A stretch of DNA of 64,000 nt, taken from positions 764,304 through 828,303 of the forward strand of contig NZ_JACSPM010000001.1 of the NCBI RefSeq assembly GCF_014837165.1. Reading direction: 5' to 3'. Position 1 is the first letter of the stretch, and each line of letters starts with the position of its first letter. This DNA is from Microbacterium gallinarum. Its GTDB lineage: Bacteria; Actinomycetota; Actinomycetes; Actinomycetales; Microbacteriaceae. Below the pieces are notes generated by a model. It was given only the letters and a program-made list of their open reading frames with translations, was not told the DNA's origin and did no database searches. A program made the position numbers and the translations under genes. Shown here piece after piece: positions 17,882 through 26,646 of this stretch.

Positions 17882-19225
17882 CTACTCCGCGACCGGGATC
17901 GACTGCGCCTTGAGGGTCGCGATCGTGGCCTCCTGGCCGGCCTCGAGCGCCTCGAGCAGCGTGCCCTGGCCGGTGACCGCCTTCTGGAAGCCGTCCGAGA
18001 CGTCGGCGTAGGTCTGCGTCATGGTCGGACCCCACACGAAGTCGGGGTTGACCTGCTGCGCGGCCTCGGCGAACACGTCGTAGATCTTCTGGCCGCCGTA
18101 GAACTCGACACCCTCCTGGAGCGACGGCAGCTGCAGACCGGCCGTCGTGGCGGGGTAGATGTTCGCCGACTGGTTGAGGGCGGTGAGCGCCTCGTCCGAC
18201 GTGTTCAGCCACAGGGCGAACTTCGCCGCCTCGTAGAGGTGGTCCGTGCCCTTGAAGACGGCGATCGACGAGCCGCCCCAGTTGCCGGAGCTGGCGCCGC
18301 CGTCCTCCCACTGCGGGGACGGTGCGACCGACCACTTGCCGGCGGTGTCAGGAGCGCCGGACGAGATCGAGTTGGCGCCCCAGACGGCCGAGTTCCAGGT
18401 CCAGACCGCACCCGAGTTGTAGGCGTTGTTCCACTCCTCGGTCCAGGCCGGGTAGGTAGCGACGAGGTCCTCGTCGAGCAGCTCCTGCCAGTAGTCGGCG
18501 ACCTGCGTCGAGGCATCACCGGTCAGGTCGACGGTCCATTCCTGGCCGTCGTTGGTGAACCAGTCGCCGTTGTTCTGCCACACGAAGCCGGCGAACTGGT
18601 TGATGTCGGCGGTCGAGAAGTTGGTGATGTAGCCGCCGGCCGCGCGCACGGCCTTGGCTGCCTCCTTGTACTCCTCCCACGTGGTCGGAACCTCGATGCC
18701 GTTTTGCTCGAACAGGTCGGAGCGGTAGAACAGCGCCATGGGGCCCGAGTCCTGCGGCACGCCGTACACACCGTCGGTGCCGAGCGTGACCTGGCCCCAG
18801 GTCCACGGGATGAAGTCGGCCTCGGCCGCGACGACGTCCTCGCACGCCGAGAGGTCCTCGAGACCGTCCTGCACGCGGAAGCTCGCGAGCGCGTCGTACT
18901 CGATCTGCCCCAGGTCGGGGGCATTGCCGGCCGCGAGCTGGCTGAAGAAGCTCTGGTAGGTGCCGCCGTTGCCGTTGGGTCCGGTCTGCACCTCGACCTG
19001 GATGTCGGGGTTCTCTTCGTTCCAGATCGCGACGACGTCCTCGATGCCGGGGATCCACGACGTGAAGTCGAGCGTGACGCTCTCGTCCGACGGGGCGCAG
19101 GCCGCGGCATCCGCGCCGTTGCCGCCGTTCTCGCCCGCGCCGGAACTGCCGCCGGCGCAGCCGGCCAGGGTGAGCGCGCTGAGCAGTGCGACGCCTGTGA
19201 CGACTGCCCTCTTGGAGTGCTGCAT
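17882..19225 (-). CDS. ABC transporter sugar-binding lipoprotein (447 aa)
   Basis: Extracellular solute-binding protein (family 1, CUT1 type) capturing an oligosaccharide for the two permeases encoded upstream. The start is ATG at 19225, preceded by AAGGAAG; the ~19 codons further upstream lack signal character. A lipoprotein signal MQHSKRAVVTGVALLSALTLAGCAGG with lipobox LAGC is followed by the mature domain (VTLDFTSWIPGIEDVVAIWNEENPDIQVEV). Tryptophans typical of sugar stacking abound (WNNAYNSGAVWTWNSAVWG). Neighbouring GH42 and GH36 genes suggest a galacto-oligosaccharide ligand. Confidence 0.93.
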   Translation of the reverse strand: MQHSKRAVVTGVALLSALTLAGCAGGSSGAGENGGNGADAAACAPSDESVTLDFTSWIPGIEDVVAIWNEENPDIQVEVQTGPNGNGGTYQSFFSQLAAGNAPDLGQIEYDALASFRVQDGLEDLSACEDVVAAEADFIPWTWGQVTLGTDGVYGVPQDSGPMALFYRSDLFEQNGIEVPTTWEEYKEAAKAVRAAGGYITNFSTADINQFAGFVWQNNGDWFTNDGQEWTVDLTGDASTQVADYWQELLDEDLVATYPAWTEEWNNAYNSGAVWTWNSAVWGANSISSGAPDTAGKWSVAPSPQWEDGGASSGNWGGSSIAVFKGTDHLYEAAKFALWLNTSDEALTALNQSANIYPATTAGLQLPSLQEGVEFYGGQKIYDVFAEAAQQVNPDFVWGPTMTQTYADVSDGFQKAVTGQGTLLEALEAGQEATIATLKAQSIPVAE

Positions 19226-19264
19226 GATCTTCCTTACTTGTTCGGGTGGTGCGATTACAGGGGT

Positions 19265-19286
19265 GCCGGCGGCCGGGGCCACCGGC
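19265..19286 (-). other. Intercistronic hairpin between permease and binding protein
   Basis: GCCGGCGGCC (19265-19274) and GGCCACCGGC (19277-19286) pair with one mismatch in the only sizeable gap (67 bp) of the operon. As read, permease and hairpin precede the binding-protein gene. Such hairpins often stabilise or partly terminate the mRNA so that binding protein and permease levels differ. That role is inferred. Confidence 0.45.
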
Positions 19287-19292
19287 GGGGAG

Positions 19293-20195
19293 TCACTTCA
19301 CGGATCCGGTGCCGAGTCCGGTGCGCCAGAAGCGCTGAAGCAGGAGGAACGCGATGATGAGCGGCACGATCGACAGGAACGAGCCGACGAGGACGTAGGT
19401 GCGCAGCTCGGGGATCTGGTTGAGCTGCGTGTTCCACGAGTAGAGACCGAAGGTCACCGGGAACAGCTCCTGACTGCGCAGCATGATCAGCGGCAGGAAG
19501 AAGTTGTTCCAGATCGAGACGAACTGGAAGAGGAACACGGTGATCAGGGCGGGCATCATGAGCCGCACCGACACCGTGAAGAACGTGCGCACCTCGCCGG
19601 CGCCGTCGATGCGGCCCGCCTCGATGAGCTCGTCGGGCACGCTGGCCGAGGCGTAGATGCGGCTGAGGTACACGCCGAACGGGCTCACGATGCTGGGCAG
19701 CAGGACCGCCCAGAACGTGTCCGTCATGTTGACCTGGCTGAACAGCAGGAACAGCGGCAGCGCGAGCGCGGTCGCAGGCACGAGCACACCGCCGAGCACG
19801 ACGTTGAAGAACACCTCGCGGCCGCGGAACCGGTACTTCGCCAGCGCGTAGCCGCACATGCCGGCCACGACGGTCGCCAGCAGCGCGCCGATGCCCGCAT
19901 AGCCGAGGCTGTTCAGGAGCCAGCGCACGTAGATGCCGTTGTTGTAGGTCAGCAGGTCGCCGACGTTGCCGAAGAAGTTCCAGTCGGCGAACCACAGTGC
20001 GTTGGTGGTGAGCAGGTCGCCACGGTCCTTGGTGGACGCGATGAACAGCCACCAGATGGGCACGAGGAAGTAGAGCGTGAACACGCCCATCACGATGAGC
20101 GCGGCCCCGCGCGACAGGACGCTCTCGCGCGGACCCCGCGTCGGGGTCAGGTCGTCGGCGGTCGCGCCGCGCGTACGGGTGAGCATGCTCGTCAC
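19293..20195 (-). CDS. ABC sugar transporter permease, MalG-type (300 aa)
   Basis: Inner-membrane subunit of a CUT1 carbohydrate importer. There are six hydrophobic segments, starting with LIVMGVFTLYFLVPIWWLFIAS. The EAA-loop signature that contacts the ATPase is ASVPDELIEAGRIDGAGEVRTFFTV. The C-terminus LQRFWRTGLGTGSVK is typical of MalG-like subunits. GTG at 20195 is chosen because it overlaps the upstream permease stop as GTGA; an ATG three codons later is the alternative. No ATP-binding subunit lies nearby, so a shared MsiK-like ATPase elsewhere is likely. Confidence 0.93.
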   Translation of the reverse strand: MTSMLTRTRGATADDLTPTRGPRESVLSRGAALIVMGVFTLYFLVPIWWLFIASTKDRGDLLTTNALWFADWNFFGNVGDLLTYNNGIYVRWLLNSLGYAGIGALLATVVAGMCGYALAKYRFRGREVFFNVVLGGVLVPATALALPLFLLFSQVNMTDTFWAVLLPSIVSPFGVYLSRIYASASVPDELIEAGRIDGAGEVRTFFTVSVRLMMPALITVFLFQFVSIWNNFFLPLIMLRSQELFPVTFGLYSWNTQLNQIPELRTYVLVGSFLSIVPLIIAFLLLQRFWRTGLGTGSVK

Positions 20196-21133
20196 TGGGC
20201 CGCCTTCCGCTGGGTCAGCTTCAAGAACGCGAACGACAGCGCGAAGGTCGCGAGCGCCAGGACGACGGAGAAGGCTGCGGCCAGCTGCGTGTTCGGGATC
20301 GAGTTGGTGGCGTAGATCGTCATGTTCGGCGTGAACGTGCTCGACACCGCCGCGGTGAACGAGCGGAACACCTGCGGCTCGGCGAGCAGCTGAAGCGTGC
20401 CGATGATCGAGAAGACGGCGGTCAGGATGAGCGCCGGTGCCACCATCGGGATCTTGATCGACCAGGCGATGCGGATCTGGCCGGCGCCGTCGAGGCGTGC
20501 GGCCTCGTAGACCTCGGCGGGGATGGCCAGCAGGGCCGAGTAGATGATCAGCATGTTGTAGCCGACGAACACCCAGGTCACGACGTTCGCGATCGACCAC
20601 AGCACGAGCTGCGGTGAGAGGAAGTCGATCGTCTGGGTGACCTGCGTGAACGGAGACAGGTTGGGCGAGTACAGGAAGCCCCACATGATCGCCGCGATGA
20701 CGCCGGGGACGGCGTACGGCGCGAAGAACGCCAGGCGGAAGAACTTCTTCCCCTTGAGCGCGGGAGAGTCGAGCAGCAGCGCGAACAGCAGCGCGAGGCC
20801 GAGCATGATGGGCACCTGCACGACGCCGAAGAGCAGCACGCGGCCGACCGACTCCCAGAACGGCGCGTTCTGGAAGACCAGCGCGTACTGCGCCAGCCCG
20901 CCGAAGACCTGCTGAGGCTCGCCGTACAGGCCGTCGCGCTGCACGACCTGCAGCGACTGCCACACGGCGTAGCCGATGGGGATCAGGTAGAAGAGCAGGA
21001 ACAGCACGCCGAACGGACCCGTGAAGATCGCGATCGCCCCCTTGTGCGGGGTGTGCCGACGCCGCTCGCCGCCCGATCGCGCGTTGCGCGCTTTGCGGGC
21101 GCTCCGCGTCACGAGGACCTCTGTGGCGGTCAT
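20192..21133 (-). CDS. ABC sugar transporter permease, MalF-type (313 aa)
   Basis: Partner permease of the CUT1 importer. A basic cytoplasmic N-terminus (RSARKARNARSGGERRRH) is followed by FGVLFLLFYLIPIGYAVWQSL and further membrane helices. The EAA loop reads IPAEVYEAARLDGAGQIRIAWSIKIP. The ATG at 21133 overlaps the GH42 stop as ATGA, and the gene in turn overlaps the next permease, showing tight coupling. Order of transcription: GH42, this gene, MalG-type permease, binding protein, GH36. Confidence 0.93.
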   Translation of the reverse strand: MTATEVLVTRSARKARNARSGGERRRHTPHKGAIAIFTGPFGVLFLLFYLIPIGYAVWQSLQVVQRDGLYGEPQQVFGGLAQYALVFQNAPFWESVGRVLLFGVVQVPIMLGLALLFALLLDSPALKGKKFFRLAFFAPYAVPGVIAAIMWGFLYSPNLSPFTQVTQTIDFLSPQLVLWSIANVVTWVFVGYNMLIIYSALLAIPAEVYEAARLDGAGQIRIAWSIKIPMVAPALILTAVFSIIGTLQLLAEPQVFRSFTAAVSSTFTPNMTIYATNSIPNTQLAAAFSVVLALATFALSFAFLKLTQRKAAQ

Positions 21134-23145
21134 GCGGCCGCCTCCTCTCTGATGATGCGCACGGCTCCCGCCGGCACCTCGATGTCACCGGTCACCGATG
21201 ATTCGGTGACGAGCTCGAATCCGGATGCCTCGGCCAGCGCCGCGGTCGGCCCGTGGTTGACGACGAACAGGTACGCGGCATCCGCTCCTCGGCGACGCAC
21301 GATCTCGAGGGCGCCGTCGCCTCCGCGCACGACTGCTGCCGGACGCACGCCGGCCGCCTCGGCGATGCCGCCGAGCAGGGCGCGGTAGTCCGCGGTATCG
21401 AGGTGGGTCGCGAGGTACCACGCGGTGCCCTCACCCCAGACGTTGCGGGTGATCGCCGGGGCGCCTGTCGCGGGTCCGTCGGCGAAGGATGCCACGGTCT
21501 CGGCGGTGGTCACGCGGGCGCGCTCCGACCACAGGGTCGACGTGGAGCCGTCGGTCAGGCGCAGCGTCTCGCCGGGCGCGACCGGCGCGAACTCCTCGAC
21601 GCGGATGCCGAGGGCCTCGCGGAACGGACCCGTGTAGCCGCCGGTCCACACGCGGTCGTCCTGATCGACGGTGCCGCTGTAGAACGTGACGACGGCGGTG
21701 CCGCCGGCGGCGATCCAGTCCGTCACCACCGCGGCGTCGGCCTCCCGCACCAGGTGCAGCCCGGGGACGACGACGAGACGGTAGGCGTCGAGCTCGGCAC
21801 CGGGCGGCACGATGTCGACGGTCAGGCCGAGGCCGTGCAGCGCGCCGTAGGCGGCGTGGATCTGGTCGAGGTAGCCCAGCGCCTGGCTCGGTCGCGACTC
21901 GGTCTGGGTCGCCCACCACGACTCCCACGAGAAGACGAGGGCGACGTCCGCCTCGACCCGGGAGCCCGCGACCTCACCGATGCGGTCGACGATGCCGCCG
22001 AGCTCGACGACCTCGCGCCATACGGCCGAGTCGGTGCCGGCGTGCGGGAGCATCGCGGAGTGGAACTTCTCGCTCCCCTGCACCGAAGCGCGCCACTGGA
22101 AGAAGCACACGCCGTCCGCGCCGCGCGCGACATGGGTGAGCGAGTTGCGGATGGCCTCGCCCGGCGCCTTCGGCTTGTTGAGCGGCTGCCAGTTCACGGC
22201 TCCGGTGGAGTGCTCCATCAGCAGCCACGGTGCGCCGGCGCCCAGGCCGCGCGAGAGGTCTGCCGCGAAGGCGAGCTCAGCGGTCGGGTCGGCGAGGCGA
22301 TGGTCGAGGTAGTGGTCGTTCGCGACGATGTCCATGTCGCCGGCCCACGACCAGTAGTCGAGGTTCTCGATGTGGGCGGTCACCATGAAGTTCGTGGTGA
22401 CGGGCGCCGCGCTGAGGGGCCGGATGATCTCGGCCTCGGCACGGTAGTACGAGAGCAGTTCGTCCGAGCTGAAGCGGTGGAAGTCGAGCATCTGGCCGGG
22501 ATTGCGACTCGAGAGGGTCGCGCGCGGCGGGAGGATCTCTTCCCAGTCGCTGTAGGTCTGACTCCAGAACGCGGTCCCCCAGGCGGCGTTGAGCGCCTCG
22601 ATCGTGCCGTGCTTCGCCTGCAGCCAGCGTCGGAACGCGGCGGCGCTGACATCGCAGTAGCAGAGCGCGTTGTGGCAGCCCAGCTCGTTCGAGACGTGCC
22701 ACAGCGCGACGGCCGGGTGGTCGCCGTAGCGGCGGGCGACGGCCTCGACGAGCCGAAGCGCTGCGGCGCGGAACACCGGCGAGCTCGGGCACCAGGCCTG
22801 GCGGCCGCCGGGGTAGCGGCGGGTGCCGTCCTCGACCATGGGCAGGACCTCGGGGTAGGCGGTGGTGAGCCATGCGGGAGTCGAGGCAGTGCCGGTGCCG
22901 AGATTCACCCTGATGCCGGCGGCGTGGAGGCGGCCGATGATGTCGTCGAGCCCTCGGAAGTCGTACTCGCCCTCGCGCGGTTCGATGTGCGACCACCCGA
23001 AGATGTTGATCGCCACGAGGTCGACCCCGGCTTCGCCCATCAGGGCGATGTCCTCGTCCCACACGTCGGGGGTCCACTGTTCGGGGTTGTAGTCGCACCC
23101 GAAAGCGATGCCGTCGTGCTGGAAGTGGCGGGCGGGGACCGTCAT
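21130..23145 (-). CDS. GH42 beta-galactosidase (671 aa)
   Basis: Intracellular retaining beta-galactosidase. The TIM barrel begins GIAFGCDYNPEQW, with the acid/base Glu in LWHVSNELGCHN and the nucleophile Glu in WLLMEHSTGAVNWQ. The CxxC-type metal/trimer region lies around GCHNALCYC. A trimerisation domain (SWESWWATQTESRPSQ..) and a small C-terminal sandwich follow. The start is ATG at 23145 with GAGGAG upstream; 34 extra in-frame codons upstream overlap the operators and promoter and are rejected. It is the first gene of the uptake operon. Actinobacterial GH42 enzymes often act on beta-1,4/1,3/1,6-galacto-oligosaccharides, which fits the galactanases at the window start. Confidence 0.95.
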   Translation of the reverse strand: MTVPARHFQHDGIAFGCDYNPEQWTPDVWDEDIALMGEAGVDLVAINIFGWSHIEPREGEYDFRGLDDIIGRLHAAGIRVNLGTGTASTPAWLTTAYPEVLPMVEDGTRRYPGGRQAWCPSSPVFRAAALRLVEAVARRYGDHPAVALWHVSNELGCHNALCYCDVSAAAFRRWLQAKHGTIEALNAAWGTAFWSQTYSDWEEILPPRATLSSRNPGQMLDFHRFSSDELLSYYRAEAEIIRPLSAAPVTTNFMVTAHIENLDYWSWAGDMDIVANDHYLDHRLADPTAELAFAADLSRGLGAGAPWLLMEHSTGAVNWQPLNKPKAPGEAIRNSLTHVARGADGVCFFQWRASVQGSEKFHSAMLPHAGTDSAVWREVVELGGIVDRIGEVAGSRVEADVALVFSWESWWATQTESRPSQALGYLDQIHAAYGALHGLGLTVDIVPPGAELDAYRLVVVPGLHLVREADAAVVTDWIAAGGTAVVTFYSGTVDQDDRVWTGGYTGPFREALGIRVEEFAPVAPGETLRLTDGSTSTLWSERARVTTAETVASFADGPATGAPAITRNVWGEGTAWYLATHLDTADYRALLGGIAEAAGVRPAAVVRGGDGALEIVRRRGADAAYLFVVNHGPTAALAEASGFELVTESSVTGDIEVPAGAVRIIREEAAA

Positions 23146-23154
23146 GTTCTCCTC

Positions 23155-23178
23155 GGATCTGTGAACGTGCACAGATCC
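23155..23178. promoter_or_regulatory. LacI-type operator 1 (GH42 leader)
   Basis: A 24-bp palindrome with a single mismatch and core TGTGAACGTGCACA lies immediately upstream of the GH42 ribosome-binding site. The same core recurs at 23206-23219 and, degenerate, at 23264-23277. Confidence 0.75.
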
Positions 23179-23203
23179 GGGCGTGAGATCTCGACGCTGA
23201 GAG

Positions 23204-23247
23204 TCTGTGAACGTGTACAGAGTATGCGCATGACCAATCCCTGTCAA
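23204..23247 (-). promoter_or_regulatory. GH42 operon promoter with operator 2
   Basis: On the minus strand a consensus TTGACA (23247-23242), a 17-bp spacer and TACTCT (23224-23219) form the promoter. Operator TCTGTGAACGTGTACAGA (23204-23221) covers the -10 and start region. Occupancy would block the operon promoter, the arrangement expected for the divergent LacI protein. Confidence 0.72.
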
Positions 23248-23254
23248 TCAGCCA

Positions 23255-23283
23255 GTGACGAACTGTGCTCGTGCACATACGAT
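23255..23283 (+). promoter_or_regulatory. lacI promoter with operator 3 in its spacer
   Basis: GTGACG (23255-23260) and TACGAT (23278-23283) are separated by 17 bp. TGTGCTCGTGCACA (23264-23277) fills that spacer, implying autoregulation. The expected transcription start coincides with the GTG at 23291, indicating a leaderless message. Confidence 0.6.
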
Positions 23284-23290
23284 GGGTCGC

Positions 23291-24310
23291 GTGGAGAACA
23301 CCGTGAAGAGGCGCCGTGCCACCGTCAAGGACGTCGCTCTCGAAGCCGGCGTCTCCCGCGGCACCGTGAGCCGCGTCCTCAACGGGCAGCCCTACGTCTC
23401 CGACGAAGCGCGCGCGGCGATCGACGCGGCGATCGCGAAGGTGGGCTTCGTTCCCAACCGGGCCGCGCGCAGCCTCGTGATGCAGAGCTCTCAGGCGATC
23501 GGGCTCATCGTCCACGAGCCGCATTCGCTGTTCGTCGAAGACCCCAACATCGGGTCGATCCTGATGGGCGCGAATGCCGCGCTCTCCGAGGCCGATTACC
23601 AGCTGTCGGTGATGATCGCCGACAGCACACGAGACATCGAGCGGCTGGCGCGGTACCTGAGCGGCGGGCTCATCGACGGCGTGATCATCGTGTCGGCACG
23701 CGTCGGCGATCCGATCACGCGGGCGATCGCCGACCTGGGCCTGCCCGCCGCCTTCGTCGGACATCCCCGCGACATCGGCGACGCGGCCTATGTCGCGATC
23801 GACAACCGCGGCGCAGCGCGCGAGATCACCACCCGGCTCGCCCGCACGGGACGGGAGCGCATCGGCATGATCGCCTCGGCGCTCGACCGCGACTCGGGGT
23901 CGGACCGCCTCGCCGGGTTCGTCGACGCACTGGGCAACCGATTCGACCCGCAGCTCGTCGAGCGCGTGCCCCTGTATTCCTACTCCGACGGGCAGGCCGG
24001 CATGCGCGCCCTGCTCGAACGCGCGCCCGACATCGACGGCGTGTTCGCCGCGAGCGACGCCGTCGCCGCCGGAGCCATGGACGTGCTGCAGTCGGCGGGG
24101 CGCCGCATCCCGGACGACATCGGCGTGGTCGGATTCGACGACAGCACCTGGGCGCTGCGCTGCGATCCGCCGCTGTCGACCGTGCACCAGCCGGCGACCG
24201 AGCTCGGACGCGCCGCGGCCGAGTCGGTGCTGCGTCAGCTGCGGGGCGAGGATCCCGAGACGGGCGGCAGGGTGCTGGAGTGCCCGGTCGTCTGGCGCGC
24301 CTCAGCCTGA
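23291..24310 (+). CDS. LacI-family regulator of the galactoside operon (339 aa)
   Basis: DNA-binding repressor with an N-terminal LacI helix-turn-helix (TVKDVALEAGVSRGTVSRVLNG) and a periplasmic-binding-like sensor domain (about 70-335; GLIVHEPHS.., GVVGFDDSTWALRCDPPLSTVHQP). It is divergent from the GH42 operon with three TGTG..CACA/TACA palindromes between them. The start is placed at GTG 23291, where the promoter geometry predicts a leaderless start. ATG 23282, three codons earlier, would lie within the -10 box. The ligand is presumably galactose or a galactoside. Confidence 0.92.
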   Translation: MENTVKRRRATVKDVALEAGVSRGTVSRVLNGQPYVSDEARAAIDAAIAKVGFVPNRAARSLVMQSSQAIGLIVHEPHSLFVEDPNIGSILMGANAALSEADYQLSVMIADSTRDIERLARYLSGGLIDGVIIVSARVGDPITRAIADLGLPAAFVGHPRDIGDAAYVAIDNRGAAREITTRLARTGRERIGMIASALDRDSGSDRLAGFVDALGNRFDPQLVERVPLYSYSDGQAGMRALLERAPDIDGVFAASDAVAAGAMDVLQSAGRRIPDDIGVVGFDDSTWALRCDPPLSTVHQPATELGRAAAESVLRQLRGEDPETGGRVLECPVVWRASA

Positions 24311-24364
24311 TCCGTCGGCGGCGCCCGGGAATACGCCGACCCGCACTGAGGGTTGGGGTGAGCG

Positions 24365-25426
24365 ATGACTTCTGCACCGGCCCTGTCCGTCCTCGACCTC
24401 GTGCCGGTGCGCTCCGGCCAGACCAGCGCGCAGGCGGTCGCGGCATCCCTCGCCCTCGTCGCCCGCGCCGATGACCTCGGCTTCCGCCGCTACTGGTTCG
24501 CCGAGCATCACAACATGCCCGCGGTCGCCTCGACCACGCCTCCCGTGCTGGCTGCGGCCGCCGCCGCGCGCACGTCGCGCATCCGACTCGGCTCGGGCGG
24601 CGTGATGCTGCCGAACCACTCGCCGCTCGTGGTGGCCGAGCAGTTCGCCGCCCTCGAGGCGCTCGCACCGGGCCGCATCGACCTCGGGATCGGCCGTGCG
24701 CCGGGATCCGATCCGGTGATCACGCAGCTGCTGCGGCAGAGCGGCACGACCAGCGACGTCGAGCGGTTCCCCGACCACGTGCGCGACATCGTGTCGCTCG
24801 TGTCACCGGACGGGGCGGCGGTGCGCTTCACCTCGGGCGGCACCTATGACGTGCACGCGACGCCGGCGGCGTCGACCGTGCCGGAGGTGTGGCTGCTCGG
24901 CTCCAGCGACTACTCGGCCCAGCTCGCCGCGGCCGTCGGACTCCCTTACGTCTTCGCGAACCACTTCTCCGGTCAGGGGCTCGAACGCGCGCTCGACCTG
25001 TACCGCACCGGCTACCAGCCGAGCGAGGCGCACCCCGAGCCGCGCACCTTCCTCACCGCGAATGTGCTCGCCGCGCCCACGAGTGAAGAGGCCGAGGAGC
25101 GCGCCCTGCCGAACCTGCGTATGACGGCGCGGCTGCGCACGAACCGCCCGCTGGTGCCGCTCGAGACGGTCGAGCAGTCGATCGCCGGGGCGGCCGACTT
25201 CGACGGGCTGGGCGACTCGTTCATGGCGTCGGCCCGCGCGAACTGGTTCGTGGGCACGCCCGCCGCGGTCGCGGGCGAGTTGACCGCGTTCGCCACCGCG
25301 CACGGCGTCGACGAGATCATGATCTCGCCGATCGCCGGGTCGTACGACAGCGAGCCGATGGATGCCTCGCCCGGCCGCGCGCAGACGCTCGAGCTGCTCG
25401 CGGCCGAGCTCCCGCTCGCCGGCTGA
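24365..25426 (+). CDS. Luciferase-like (LLM class) flavin-dependent oxidoreductase (353 aa)
   Basis: Monooxygenase-type TIM-barrel flavoprotein, group of 'MsnO8/alkanal monooxygenase-like' proteins. It carries LSVLDLVPVRSGQTSAQA, the FMN-region motif RYWFAEHHNMPAVAST, and LGSGGVMLPNHSPLVVAEQFAALEALAPGRIDLGIGRAPG, all characteristic of the family. Substrate is unknown and FMN is the more likely cofactor. It begins 54 bp after the lacI stop on the same strand, and may be read through from it. No functional link to galactosides is evident. Confidence 0.88.
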   Translation: MTSAPALSVLDLVPVRSGQTSAQAVAASLALVARADDLGFRRYWFAEHHNMPAVASTTPPVLAAAAAARTSRIRLGSGGVMLPNHSPLVVAEQFAALEALAPGRIDLGIGRAPGSDPVITQLLRQSGTTSDVERFPDHVRDIVSLVSPDGAAVRFTSGGTYDVHATPAASTVPEVWLLGSSDYSAQLAAAVGLPYVFANHFSGQGLERALDLYRTGYQPSEAHPEPRTFLTANVLAAPTSEEAEERALPNLRMTARLRTNRPLVPLETVEQSIAGAADFDGLGDSFMASARANWFVGTPAAVAGELTAFATAHGVDEIMISPIAGSYDSEPMDASPGRAQTLELLAAELPLAG

Positions 25427-25429
25427 CCC

Positions 25430-26521
25430 TCACCGGGTCAGCGAGTAGAACCGGAACATCCCGAAGTCCTCGACCGGGAGGATGTTCAGGTCGGCGAAGC
25501 CGGCCGCCTGTGCGTAGTCCCGCAGGGTGTCGGGGCGCATGACCGTGCCGGTGCCGACACTGGGCCGGTGCGAGAGACCGTCCGGCAGGCAGCAGAAGAT
25601 GCTGTAGCCGTACATGAGGCGCTCGACCTCGTCGCCCGGCGCGACCAGGCGCTCGCCCACGGCTTCGTCCATGATGACGACCGGTCCGTGCGGGACCGCC
25701 TGCCGCATCGCGGCCAGCACGTCGACGGGTCGCGCCATGTCGTGGATGCACTCGAACGCGAACGCCGCATCGAACGGTCCGTGAGCGGCGAGTCCGTCGC
25801 CGTCCGCGTTGTGGAACCGCACCCGGTCGGCGACACCCGCGGCCGCGGCGTTGGCCCGGGCGAGCTCGATCGACGGCTCGTCGATGTCGAATCCGTCCAC
25901 CTCGAGTGCGGGGTACGCCTGCGCGAGGGCGATCGACGACCAGCCGCCGCCCATGCCGACATCCGCGACGCGCGCTCCGGGCCGGGTGAGCACCGACTGC
26001 ACGTCGCCGATCCCTGCGAACGCGGTCGGGAGCTCGGCGAGCAGGGGTCGGTTCAGCTCCGCCTGCGCCTCGCGCGCATCGGCGCCCAGCTGGGCCCAGC
26101 TGACCCCTCCGCCGTGGCGGTAGGCCTCCAGCAGCTCGGGCATGGTCCGGCTCACTGCGGCGAAGACCCTCGGCAGCGGGCCGAGGTAGTTGAGGCTGTC
26201 GCCGTCGAGGAGCACCTCGGCCGCGGCATCCGGAAGCGTGTAACGCCGCGTGCCGTCTTCGCTCTCGTCCAGCAGGATCACGCCGCTCACCGCCTGCTGC
26301 TCCAGCCACTCGCGGGCGTACCGGCGCTGCGTGCCGGTGCGGTCGGCGAGCTGGTCGGGGGTGGAGGGTCCGTGCTCGGCGAGGCTCCGGTACCAGCCGA
26401 GCCGGTCGCCGAGGTAGGCCGACATGACGTCGATCCAGCCGAGCGCGGATGCCATCATCCGCTCGGCGTACTCCTCGGCCGTCGAGGTCGAGGCGAGGGT
26501 GTCGGGGGTTGAGAGGGTCAT
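25430..26521 (-). CDS. Class I SAM-dependent methyltransferase with winged-helix N-terminus (363 aa)
   Basis: An N-terminal dimerisation/winged-helix-like region (about 15-110, STPDQLADRTGTQRRYAREWLEQQAVSG..) resembles O-methyltransferase partners. It is followed by a Rossmann methyltransferase fold with motif I VADVGMGGGWSSIALAQAYP, the acidic residue in DGFDIDEPSI and FAFECIHDM. The start is ATG at 26521 with AAGGAG upstream. The gene lies 90 bp downstream of a LuxR-type regulator on the same strand. Substrate unknown. Confidence 0.87.
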   Translation of the reverse strand: MTLSTPDTLASTSTAEEYAERMMASALGWIDVMSAYLGDRLGWYRSLAEHGPSTPDQLADRTGTQRRYAREWLEQQAVSGVILLDESEDGTRRYTLPDAAAEVLLDGDSLNYLGPLPRVFAAVSRTMPELLEAYRHGGGVSWAQLGADAREAQAELNRPLLAELPTAFAGIGDVQSVLTRPGARVADVGMGGGWSSIALAQAYPALEVDGFDIDEPSIELARANAAAAGVADRVRFHNADGDGLAAHGPFDAAFAFECIHDMARPVDVLAAMRQAVPHGPVVIMDEAVGERLVAPGDEVERLMYGYSIFCCLPDGLSHRPSVGTGTVMRPDTLRDYAQAAGFADLNILPVEDFGMFRFYSLTR

Positions 26522-26610
26522 GGGAGTGCTCCTTCGGGGCGGGGGCGAGGCCCCCAGCGGCCCCGCGTCACCCACGGTATGAGCGCGACCGGCACCGCCG
26601 AATCGGGAGA

Positions 26611-26646
26611 ATCATGCAGATCCGGGCACCGGGCCGCCTGCATGAT
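26611..26646. repeat. Inverted repeat at the 3' end of the LuxR gene
   Basis: ATCATGCAG (26611-26619) and CTGCATGAT (26638-26646) are perfect 9-bp inverted arms around 18 bp, spanning the LuxR stop codon and last codons. It may act as a weak terminator or as an operator for the downstream methyltransferase gene; the sequence does not decide between these. Confidence 0.45.

Noticed and set aside
21253..24474. 1073-codon plus-strand frame spanning GH42 and lacI
   Set aside because: It crosses a promoter region with three operators and is antisense to a clear GH42 enzyme and out of frame with lacI.
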